DNA of 64,000 bases. It comes from Aurantiochytrium sp. KH105 (Eukaryota > Sar > Bigyra > Thraustochytrida > Thraustochytriidae). Below are positions 9,601-19,227 of this stretch, piece after piece. The notes under the pieces were generated by a model, which saw nothing but the letters and a program-made list of their open reading frames with translations, did no database searches and was not told the DNA's origin. A program made the translations under genes and the position numbers. How positions within the stretch are numbered: the first letter of the stretch is position 1; each line of letters begins with the position of its first letter. The stretch covers positions 90,283 to 154,282 of the forward strand of contig BGKB01000189.1 in NCBI GenBank assembly GCA_003116975.1. The letters run 5' to 3'.

Positions 9601-11044
9601 TCCAGATCGACATATGGGCGGCCTTGTAGTCGGCTTTGGCCTGCGTAGAAATGGGGTCCTTGACGAAGCTTCCCACAGCGTCTCCGATAATGTTGTAGCT
9701 CAGAGATTCCTGGATCTTGAAGGACTCCTTGATGAAGTCGTTGAACCCGGAGTTGGGCTCAATGATGCCCAGCAGAACGCCGAAAAGGTACATTCGACTT
9801 CGGTACGCGTCATCCCAATCCACGAGCTTGTAGTCCCAAAGACCAATTGCGAACCGCGCGGTGAATGTCAAGGTGAGGGCCGCGAGAGACACGTAGTACA
9901 AGTAGCCGTAGTCGCCCGCAGCAAGAGGCATGAGCTGCGTGACGAGGAAGAACAAATCTGAGACGATATTGGTGACCTCCAAAATAGCGTCAAACGCCGA
10001 TCCGTAGATGCGCAAGCGACGTCTCTTCTCGATCGTGTGCGGCAGCGTGTAGAGACGGGGTGTGGCATGCTTGAATTTCCTATCCAAAGTCTCTTTGAAG
10101 GCCGCAGGGAAGCTTTGAATTGCGTACCAGCGGAGATATGAGCTGACCTGCCTGACTTTTTGCGCGACGCTGCTGCACGTGCTCGTTGCTGTGGGCGAAC
10201 TCGTGCTTTTCGTCCTCGTCTTCGCTTCACGTTCCCGGGCGCGAGCATCTTCCAGAATGGATACGTGTTTGCTTCTGTAGCACTCACGCAAGAACTCCAT
10301 CTTGTTGATCATCTTGGAAATGATGTGAAGGAAGTCCTCTACATCGCTGAGGAGCACCTCGGTCATACGACTGTCAATGAAACGCACGCGATCCTGTTGA
10401 GGGTGATCATCCTGTGAAGCGAAGCTCTCGAGGCATTCGTGGTCACCGCTGTCGCTGACATAGTGATCAAGATTTGCGAGGCGCTGGCCCACGTCAACGA
10501 CCGCCTGGACGAGGGCGGGGTCGTAGAGAAAATCTCCGTCCTCGATTGCCCTGACGTGATCGTGAGTGAAGAATGGCTTGGCCTTGTCTTCAGCGGCCAA
10601 TTTGCTCTTTTTCTTGGAGTCCGTGCCGCTGAAATTCGAGGCGATGGTGCTTCTTCGTCGCGCGGGACTTCCCGGAGTGACGGTGGCATCCTTCTTATTT
10701 TCCTTTACGAGTCTGGTTGTGCCCGAAGGAAACGCGCCCTGACGTCGCACGAGCTTATCCGTATCATGCTGACATTTACGCTCCACGTCAACTAAGCTCT
10801 GGTACACGTAGGCCTCGCCCTCCCTCAGTTCGCGCATCGTTATCTTTTCGTTCTTTTTCCGTCCGAGACATCCGAAGCAAGTCTTGAACGTATCCTCCTC
10901 GTCGGTCTCCAAGCTAGTTGAGCTGTCCAAATGTTGGTCTCCCGCAAGGGAAGGGCTGTCATCGTCATCGACCGTGATGGCGACATCATCTTCATCCACG
11001 CTCGTGGTCGGCGCTACGCTGCGATCCTCCTTCCTGCGAGGCAT
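6681..11044 (-). pseudogene. gene B: frameshifted paralogue of gene A
   Basis: The start ATG (MPRRKED) matches gene A. The upper frame runs 11044 to a stop at 7829 and would give about 1071 aa. It leaves the family alignment after HPSQLF near 8094-8097, where gene A has five A (1718-1722, plus strand) and B has four. The rest of the family sequence (helical linker and full C-terminal module) continues in another frame down to the stop at 6681 without further disruption. So either this is a very recent single-base lesion or a homopolymer error in the assembly. N-terminal motifs, the QDIPQ membrane domain and the Cys-LRRs are as in A. The tail carries extra copies of a DASDxH-type repeat (about 6690-6785). 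If the base is truly missing, the product keeps the membrane and LRR parts and loses the C-terminal module. Confidence 0.8.
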
Positions 11045-11157
11045 GGTGCCTGTCCGTCCGTCCGCCCGCTCGCTCGCTTCCGCTCCCTGAGACCCGTGTC
11101 TGTCTGTCTGTCTACTTGGCTGTTCGTCTCGCCCCGTCTTGCCCCGCCTCGCCTCGC

Positions 11158-11345
11158 CGCCGCGACAGACAGCGACAGATCGCGACAGACCGCTACAGGC
11201 CGCGACAGGCCGCGCGACAGGTCGCTGCGGACCACGACAGGCTGCGACAGGCCGCGACAGGTCGCCACAGACCGCGACAGGCCGCGACAGGCGACGGCAG
11301 GTTGCTATAGGCCGCGACAGATCGCGACAGGTCGCTACAGACACC
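11158..11345. repeat. GCGACAGGCC-type minisatellite upstream of gene B
   Basis: About eighteen imperfect tandem copies of a 10-bp unit around CGCGACAGGC, with variants GATCGCGACA and GGTCGCTACA. It starts 114 bp 5' of the gene B start codon and is absent from the matching place upstream of gene A, so it expanded after the duplication. It makes a spurious Arg/Pro/Val-rich N-terminal extension of the B reading frame. Confidence 0.8.
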
Positions 11346-12123
11346 GCGCGCGCGCTTGCCTCGCTGGCGTTGCCGCCGTCTGGGGCTTGAGGCAGAAAGC
11401 TCGCGCGCGAAAAAGGTTTGCTGTCCCGCTTCGCGTCGCCTCGCGCCCTCTCCAACGCCGCTAAAGGTCTAGGCCTACTGCAGTGTAATTCTCCCTTGGT
11501 CATTCCTCCATACACACGAACAATCGCACGCGCGACTCACTGTCCGTCGAGCAAGCGAGTTCCAGCGGGACGCACACCCCTTCCCCCGCCCATTGCGCAA
11601 AAAACGAGCGTGCGCCGCGTACCTTCCGCAGCGCGTGCCGTGCGCAGCCGGCCGCTCGCGCGCCAGGTGCGTGACAACTGGCTCTGCAGCACGCCGCAGC
11701 TGCGGCGCGCGCGGTTCGGCCTGCGGCTGCTCGTCTCGCCTCGCTCGTCGCGCCTCATCTCCACGCCGGCGCTCTCTTCCTCTCCGCCACGACCCGGCGC
11801 GAGCGCGCGAGCGCGCGAGGTCGCGAGGGCGCGAGCGGGCGGCCGTGGCATCATGACGGGTGGCGTGGCAGTGGATGGTGGCTGGCCGGAGCGGGACTCG
11901 ACCGGGTGCACGTGCAGCGCGTGCCGGACGCGCAGCGGCGACCAGCCGAACAGGACGGAGAACAAAGACAAGGGCGTAATAAGAAGCGGCCAATGGCTGC
12001 GTATGTGCCGAAAGAGAACACGAGGGCGACCCCCGTAGACTCGCGGTCAGCAAGCCGCACGGGGGCGGTAGGAAGAGTGCAAGCGAGCCGCGAGCGGCCC
12101 GGCACGGAGGCGGCACGGATGCG
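11346..12123. other. GC-rich 5' flank of gene B, no gene
   Basis: Counterpart of 4900-5780. It shares the CACGACCCGGCGCGAGCGCG block (about 11788-11851) and the AAGCGGCCAATGGCTGCGTA block (about 11985). No gene is seen; the open frames are GC-driven. Confidence 0.55.
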
Positions 12124-12720
<597 letters not shown>

Positions 12721-12909
12721 CTGACATGACTGACATGACTGACATGACTGTGAATGAATGGAAATGAATGGAAATGAATGGCTGCGTTGGTGGTGATAAT
12801 GATGCTAAGCAGCAAGGTACAACGCGGAAGGTGATGAAGTTGTAGCGATGCTGGCGATCTCGAGTTGATCCTGACAGCAAGCCTGCTAGTGGAAGCGAGG
12901 GTGTTCCAG

Positions 12910-15900
12910 TCATTCATCTGCAATGGTAGCTTGATGGGCCTTCTTGTTTGAGTTCTTTTTTGGTGCATCAGCATCGCGCAGAAAAACGTCCTTGACAGGC
13001 GCGAGAGGGTAGAAGTAGGCAACGTGTTTACCCTTGATTGCCCCTCTTTTATGCATGCGGTATGCAAAACCACCATGAGCACAATACTTCCGAAGGGTCT
13101 TCGGGACTGCCTCCTCGTTGCTAAAAAAATAACAGAACTTGACTTCCGCGTCTTTCGCGCGAACTGCCTTCATCGTGATGTTTTGCCAGCGTTTTTCCTT
13201 GTTCAGTTTCTCGATGGACCAGGAAGGAAGCTTGAAAGGCCCGTTGAAACTAAGTGTTGTTCCCACGGTCAGCGCTGAGGCCGAGAGAAAGTGCTGGTCC
13301 TCATCAAAGTAGAGAAACCCACCAAAGTGAAGAAAACGACGCACTGTGTCGTCCGGACGCTGGAACTGAAACCAATCCAGTTCTTCTTTCCGTAAATGGT
13401 CAAGTGGAAAGGCGTAACAAAAGTAGCGCGCGTCGGGCGGTATGCACCAGAATCGCTGCAAAAGAAGCGTGTTATTCGCCTCGGGAATCCGGACACTTAG
13501 TGGCTGAATGTTACTGACAGCGCCGGTCAGCCTCGTCAAAACCTTTCCATCTGGCTTCCGCAACGAAAATACCGACTCAAAAACATCAGGGCAGATGAAT
13601 TCGTATCGGTTCCACTTGAAGTCGATCTTGAGGTTCAATCGACGCGTTGGCATGATGCCAAATGTTGGAAGCGCGATAAGAGGGAAATCCCACCTCTCTC
13701 GGTCAAAGTATGTCTTCTTGTCATCACTGGCCTCCGGCCCGAAAGCAAGCATTCGTGGCAAAGGTAAAGAAAAGCCCGTGGAGTTCTTGAACGCCTCAAT
13801 GAAGGAGTTGAGATGTTTAATGAACTCCAGAAGCTCCTCTTCCTCGCGCGCTGTTTGACCTTCCCAGAGCGTTGAAAGAGCCTCACCACCGACTTCCAGC
13901 CGCCAGCGTGTACGACGGACGAAATCTACCAATCCGACGACCAGCGATAGAAACTGTGTCGTCATCTCCATGTTTTGCTTGAGCTTGTTTTTATACTCCT
14001 TGAGAAAAGCTTTGAGGTCTTCATGCATCTTTTCGACTTTCTCCATCTCGTCCTTGAAGTACTCCACATGTCTCCGCATGTACCTGTCGAATTTTCCCGC
14101 TGAGCCGCGACAGCACAGTGTCGCAGTCAGCGAAAACGGCGGCTTGGGCAGCTCGAGATCTCTGTACTCCTCCAACTGTCTTCGCAGCTGCTCGACGTAG
14201 AAATCAGCAAGCTCCGGGGGGCTGTCAATCAATGCCACCTCCACGTCTGGCATAGCGACAGACATGAAGAATGCATCTGCGTCACTCATCGGGGCTGCAG
14301 TCCCACTCATGCTCACGACCCGTAGAGAGTGACAATGATCTTTCAAACAGATTGCAGACTCGAGATTCGTGGCACCCGAAATGTATAAATTGCGCAGAAA
14401 TGTAGCTTTTTGGGCCAAAATCTCCAGATGCTTGGAGTTAAAGGAAGTCGCGCCGTGCAGAGAAAGATAGCGAATGGAAGGGTTGAGGTTGGCCACAACT
14501 TTTCTCCACTCCTTGTCAGTGTTGAAGAAGGCGTTGTCGTCCAATATGTTCCCCAACATTAGCGTCTGCAGCGATGAGCACCGCTTCAAAAGCTCGATGA
14601 GGTGCTTCGATTTTGTAATGTGAAGGAAGGCTCCTTTTTGAGCCTCCTTGCGGTCTGTCTCTACCGCCTCGCGCCGAACAACTTGCTCCTTGCGCTTGTT
14701 GGTTTTCAAGACGAAGTTTTCCTGGTAAAGAGCGTCGACATCGAGATTGAGGAAGCGCAGCGCTGTACAGTGCTCAGCGATCACCTGAAGAATCTCGACC
14801 TTCAGGAGGGGAAGATCACGGAGGCTGAGACGCCAGAGACTCTTCTTGGAGGCGTTTATGATGTGGCCGACTCCATTATTGGTCACCTTGATGCAGCCGT
14901 CCAGAACAACCGACGCAAGCGCTATGCACCTGTTCTTAGAAAAGTAGTGAAGACCAGCATCCGTGACGTCGGCACAGAAGCTGAGGTTAAGGTTCTGTAG
15001 GTTCGGACACATTGCTGCGATGAGCTCCAGCGTGCTGTCGTTAGTGCTGAGGCAGTCTGTGAGCTCCACAGTGCGGATACAGCGAAAGAGATTCCGCGGT
15101 TCCATGCGATTGAAGAGAAGAGTTCGCGGGATATGAACAGCCGAGGTCCAAAAAGCGGAACAGCCAAGTCGCACAAGCTTAGCACAAGACCACATGCCGT
15201 GAGAATACTTCAACTCACTGACCTTCCCTAGGTCGCCGAAAGGTTTGCCCTCCATGACAATGCTCGGCCGAAGGGTATCGCGAAAATGGTTGAATGCTTC
15301 GCGAGATGAAAGATCGAAAGGCTTCCAGAAAAGTGAGTATCCCAAGGTAGGAAACGCCAGAATCAATGTCACCAGCCAGAAAAGCAGTCTACCCATGAGC
15401 GTTCCGAACCATATCGGCCAGACCATGCACTCGTGCGGCTCTGGACTGCGATTAAAGTTGAAATATTTGGCAATGACGCGACAGTTCAGTTTCTGTCCGT
15501 GATGAAAAGCGACCTTGCCGTTGTACAACTGTGATTCGATAAAGCCACCCTTCTCGCCCCTGTCTGCCTTGTCATCTTTCGGGGACAGCATTCGCATTGC
15601 GGTATAGCGGTTATCCATGTGGTCTCCCTTCTTCTTGTGACAAGCTTCTTCTTTTTCGAGCGCGCCGACGATCTTCATATCGATGTCGTTGTTTGGGTTG
15701 AAGACGAGGTGGCGTGCGAGAATGATGTTTCGCAGTCCGGGGATATCGTGAAGAAGCTCGATGGACTCGATGAGCTGCCGCCCAGCAGACAGAAGCGAAC
15801 TAAACAGGGCCAGAATATCGATTGGGCCGATGTCCCCCCCACTAAATTTGAGAATGAAGATGAAAGTGACTGCAGCCTGCGGGATGTCCTGTACAAGAAG

Positions 15901-17475
15901 GACAAACGCAATGAAAATTGACATTTGCGCAGCCTTCAAGTCTGTCTTGGCTTGCGTTGCGATGGGATCCTTGACAAAGCTACCGACTGCGTCGCCGATG
16001 ATGTTGTAGCTCAACAGTTCCTGCGTAACAAAGGACTTCTTCACAAAGGTGTTAAATCCCGTGTTCGGATCTATGAGCGTATAAGCGAAGCCAAAGAAAT
16101 ATGTCCACGATCGGTGCTTGTTCTTCCAGTCAACGGACCTCCAGTCCCAGGCCCCAACTATAAAGCGCAAAGATGCAGTGGCCGCAAAGGCAGCAACAGA
16201 GATGATGAAAAGATAGTCGCCTGCAGTTCCGCGCAGGGGCTTAATATTTGTGGTAAAGAAGAACACGTCTGTGATGATATTAAGCAACTCGAGGAGCGCA
16301 TTGAAAACAATGCCATAGGTTTGCTGACGTTCCTCTTTCTCGACGGAATGTGGCACCGAGTACACCCTGGGTGCGATGGTATGGTACTTTTTGTCGAGAC
16401 GCTTGATAAACCACTCTGGCCAGAACTTCATGTTCAGAAACCACCAAATAGCTTCGATAAGTGCGGCGGTCCAGTCCCAGATGGATGAACAAATGTCCCA
16501 AAATCTGCGACAGAATGGACTGCGCTTATTTTCTTCAAAAAGTTTGGCAAAGTCCTCGAACTCGTGATTCTCTTCAAGAGCCTGGGCATCTTCACGCAAT
16601 CTTCCATCCTCTTCGCGTTTCATTTGTTTCTTTTTGTGGTCGTTACGCGCCTTCTTCTGAGCGCCCGCGGCTCGAACAATCTCCACGTGTCGACTGATAT
16701 AGATGCTGCGCAGAAAGTCGATCTTGTTCAACATCTTTGCGTTGAGTTGCAAAAAATCCTCCAAATCGCTCAGAAGCACCTCCGTCATACGGCTATCGAT
16801 GAAACGAAACTTTTTGCTTTGTGGATGCTTCGGGTTAGCTTTCAGCTCATCGTGATCGTTGCTGTCGCTAACGTAGTTGTCAAGGTTGGCGAGGCGCTGG
16901 CCAATATCTAGTACTTTCTGAATGTGACCGGGATCGTAGAGAAACGTGCCTTCTTCGATAGCGCGAACGTGGTCATGAGTGAAATATGGTTTCCTTTCCT
17001 CCTGGGCCGATGTGTCCATGTGCACCGCAAGATCGGATTCGTTGAATGGCCATTCGAGGTGATGGGAATTATCATGAGCGTCATCTTCAATTTCTTTCAC
17101 GACACGTTCTTGCACTTTTTGCTTTTTCTGCAGTGATGTCGTGCCCGAAGGGAGAATCCCCTGTCGCTTAACGATCATTTTCGCAGCGACTTTGCTCTTG
17201 TATATCTCTTCAACCACATTCGCAGTTGAAGTCCGCATATGCTTGAGAGTATTCATTGTGTACCGTTCCTCCTCAACCGCCTGCCATGAGCTCCAGCAGC
17301 ATCGCTTCGTGCAGCACCCCCTTGCACAGCCCCCCCTCGTGCAGCTCCCATCTTCGTCTGCGTCGTCGTCGTCTGTCACTGTAAAGGGAGCCACCTCGAG
17401 GTCTACCGACGCCTCCTCTTCGCAGTCAACTTCGCCCCCCCCAAACCAGTCCCTGATCCGCGTGAAGAGCGACAT
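12910..17475 (-). CDS. gene C: multi-pass membrane LRR protein, paralogue
   Basis: Single exon, 1521 aa from the ATG at 17475; the frame stays open upstream but the next candidate (17487) is TTG. The N-terminus is acidic with a strong Cys cluster (CARGCCTKRCC), then KRQGILPSGT, the FLYDP ... RLANLDNYVSD segment and DSRMTEVLLSD. The membrane domain has the GDAVGSFVKDPIATQAK linker and VQDIPQ. The loop after the membrane domain is longer than in A and is charged (HKKKGDHMDNRY region). Cys-LRRs carry CPNLQNLNLSFC. A coiled-coil-like Lys/Glu helix precedes LVDFVRRTRWR, and the C-terminal module has RRLNLKIDFKWN, FLHFGGFLYFD and TTLSFNGPFKL. The relics at 180-313 and 6188-6318 are most like this gene. 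Function unknown. Confidence is high that it is a gene and low for any role. Confidence 0.85.
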   Translation of the reverse strand: MSLFTRIRDWFGGGEVDCEEEASVDLEVAPFTVTDDDDADEDGSCTRGGCARGCCTKRCCWSSWQAVEEERYTMNTLKHMRTSTANVVEEIYKSKVAAKMIVKRQGILPSGTTSLQKKQKVQERVVKEIEDDAHDNSHHLEWPFNESDLAVHMDTSAQEERKPYFTHDHVRAIEEGTFLYDPGHIQKVLDIGQRLANLDNYVSDSNDHDELKANPKHPQSKKFRFIDSRMTEVLLSDLEDFLQLNAKMLNKIDFLRSIYISRHVEIVRAAGAQKKARNDHKKKQMKREEDGRLREDAQALEENHEFEDFAKLFEENKRSPFCRRFWDICSSIWDWTAALIEAIWWFLNMKFWPEWFIKRLDKKYHTIAPRVYSVPHSVEKEERQQTYGIVFNALLELLNIITDVFFFTTNIKPLRGTAGDYLFIISVAAFAATASLRFIVGAWDWRSVDWKNKHRSWTYFFGFAYTLIDPNTGFNTFVKKSFVTQELLSYNIIGDAVGSFVKDPIATQAKTDLKAAQMSIFIAFVLLVQDIPQAAVTFIFILKFSGGDIGPIDILALFSSLLSAGRQLIESIELLHDIPGLRNIILARHLVFNPNNDIDMKIVGALEKEEACHKKKGDHMDNRYTAMRMLSPKDDKADRGEKGGFIESQLYNGKVAFHHGQKLNCRVIAKYFNFNRSPEPHECMVWPIWFGTLMGRLLFWLVTLILAFPTLGYSLFWKPFDLSSREAFNHFRDTLRPSIVMEGKPFGDLGKVSELKYSHGMWSCAKLVRLGCSAFWTSAVHIPRTLLFNRMEPRNLFRCIRTVELTDCLSTNDSTLELIAAMCPNLQNLNLSFCADVTDAGLHYFSKNRCIALASVVLDGCIKVTNNGVGHIINASKKSLWRLSLRDLPLLKVEILQVIAEHCTALRFLNLDVDALYQENFVLKTNKRKEQVVRREAVETDRKEAQKGAFLHITKSKHLIELLKRCSSLQTLMLGNILDDNAFFNTDKEWRKVVANLNPSIRYLSLHGATSFNSKHLEILAQKATFLRNLYISGATNLESAICLKDHCHSLRVVSMSGTAAPMSDADAFFMSVAMPDVEVALIDSPPELADFYVEQLRRQLEEYRDLELPKPPFSLTATLCCRGSAGKFDRYMRRHVEYFKDEMEKVEKMHEDLKAFLKEYKNKLKQNMEMTTQFLSLVVGLVDFVRRTRWRLEVGGEALSTLWEGQTAREEEELLEFIKHLNSFIEAFKNSTGFSLPLPRMLAFGPEASDDKKTYFDRERWDFPLIALPTFGIMPTRRLNLKIDFKWNRYEFICPDVFESVFSLRKPDGKVLTRLTGAVSNIQPLSVRIPEANNTLLLQRFWCIPPDARYFCYAFPLDHLRKEELDWFQFQRPDDTVRRFLHFGGFLYFDEDQHFLSASALTVGTTLSFNGPFKLPSWSIEKLNKEKRWQNITMKAVRAKDAEVKFCYFFSNEEAVPKTLRKYCAHGGFAYRMHKRGAIKGKHVAYFYPLAPVKDVFLRDADAPKKNSNKKAHQATIADE

Positions 17476-19227
17476 CAGCTTCTCCAATAATCTATCTGCG
17501 CCGTGTAGTTCGAGGTTTGCTGCCCCTTCTCTCCCTCCTCTCTATTTGGCGGCTTGGCGCCTGCGCGCAGCGTGGCCGCGCAGCGCCTTTTTCCATTATG
17601 AGGCTTCCAAGTTCTTGTGCACACAGCATCAAAATGGTTTTTTGCACTCCTCACACGGCGCCAAACTTAGTCTAGCTGTGGGAGTCGGCCGTGTAAAAGT
17701 CCAAGAAAATCCATTTGCTTTGCTGTGGGAGACCGCCATTTGAATGCCAGGCTGCACGTGCAAGCAACCTATGCGGGACGGAACGAAACAATGAAAGTGT
17801 CCACAGCGCCCTCTCTCTCTCTTCTTTCTGCGGGGGCACACCCATCATGCCATTGGCGCGGTTGCTCGTTTTATTCTCGGTCCGCGCGCCAGTGATTGTG
17901 CCGTGCGCGCGAAAGGAGAACGGGAGGGGAGGAGGGGAATGGTGGAAGGGAAGGGGAAAAGCGGAGCGAGATTGGCGAGACAGCTTGATGCAGGCCCGCT
18001 GCGGCTGGCAGTGGCGTGGCTGTCTGGTAATGCTGTAAGCGCTTGCGTCCCTTTCTCCCCGTCCATCCTCTCTTTTTCTTTTGTTTGTAGGTCTTGTGCA
18101 TTGAACACGACAGATGCGGCTCTTTGCAGACTGAGAGGGAAGAGGAGAGGCGGAAAGACGGAGTCGAGGAGAGGGGAGAAGATAAGTCGAACATGTTTCT
18201 ACGAGAGAGCCGTCATGCGAGTGTAAAGGAGTGGAGGGCCTGCATTCGTCAACCAATCATGCGCGCGCGCTGCAGCAGCGCAGCGCGCGCGCACTTGCAC
18301 TCTCTCCCTCTCCCTCTGCCGCTCTCTCTCTCTGCCACACACCCTCTCCCCCTTTCTCCCTCTCCCAATCTCTCTCCCTCCTACACGCCCTCTCCCTTTG
18401 TCTACGTCTCTCTCTCTCTCTCCTACACGCCCTCTCCCTTTGTCTCCCTCTCTCTCTCTTCCCTCTCTCCATCCTTAAACGCGCGGCTCCTCGCGGCTGG
18501 TCCGTTTTTTTTTCCACACTACAAAGAGCAGAATCTAGCTGTGGGAATCGGGTGCGGCTTGTAAAGGCGAAAAATCGCTTTGCTGTGGGAGCCGCCGGCA
18601 GCGGGTGCGTGCAATAGCATTGATGCGGGACGGGAAATTGAAAGTGATGACGAAGCACTCGTCTTTGTATACTCATTGGCGCGGTTGTTCTTCTTGTCTC
18701 TGAAAACGTATGGCTGACATGAGTTCGCGGCCATCAGCCAGTGATTGTGCCGCGTGTGCGGAAGCAGAAGTGGGAGAGAGGGGAGGTATAACGGGGGAGA
18801 AAATCGGCGGAACAACGCCTTAGCGAGGCTGGCTGGCTGGCTGGTGCAGGTGATTCCTCCCCCGTTCTCTCTCGTGCCCTCGTACATTGTGCACATCGTG
18901 AGGTGAGCTCTGAAGGCAGAAGAAAGGGGGGAGAAGACGGGGGGGAGAGGGGCTAGCTAATGGGAGAAGAGAGAGAGATAAGTAAAAGAAAACTTTCCGT
19001 GAGAGAGCCATCGAGCAATCGCAAGAAATGAAAGGGCGCGCTAGTTCTATTTATAAAGTAAGTTGCCACGTCAGTCGACCGCGTCAAAGACCAAGAAAAG
19101 AGTTGATCGAAACAATCCTTGCTTTCGCCGCTCAAATCGATGAACTAATAGTGAGTAGGTTGTAATATTCGTGCGTTCAGATGATGCAATGGTCATTTCC
19201 ATGAAAGGATGGGACCAGCGCCAAAAC
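17476..19227. other. 1.75 kb intergenic region between C and D with internal duplication
   Basis: No convincing gene. Two imperfect copies of a segment of about 400-500 bp lie here, roughly 17671-18230 and 18534-19030. Shared blocks are TCTAGCTGTGGGA, TGCTGTGGGAG, ATGCGGGACGG, CATTGGCGCGGTTG and CCAGTGATTGTGCCG, in the same order. The CT-rich tract at 18300-18480 separates them. The region carries the gene C promoter and the gene D 3' end. Confidence 0.55.
18300..18480. repeat. CT-rich low-complexity tract with 42-bp direct repeat
   Basis: Polypyrimidine tract of CTCTCC-type units. A CTACACGCCCTCTCCCTTTG block occurs at 18381 and again at 18423, a 42-bp spacing. It lies between the two copies of the duplicated intergenic segment. 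Confidence 0.8.

Noticed and set aside
11158..11345. CRISPR-like array
   Set aside because: 10-bp degenerate units without spacers in a eukaryotic context; a minisatellite.
11045..11515. 157-residue N-terminal extension of the gene B frame with CRGLSRPVA-like repeats
   Set aside because: It is the translation of the GCGACAGGCC minisatellite. The MPRRKED start at 11044 matches gene A.
11885..11910. tRNA B-box-like GGTCGAGTCCC on the minus strand
   Set aside because: Lacks the GGTTCGA core, an A box and cloverleaf pairing.
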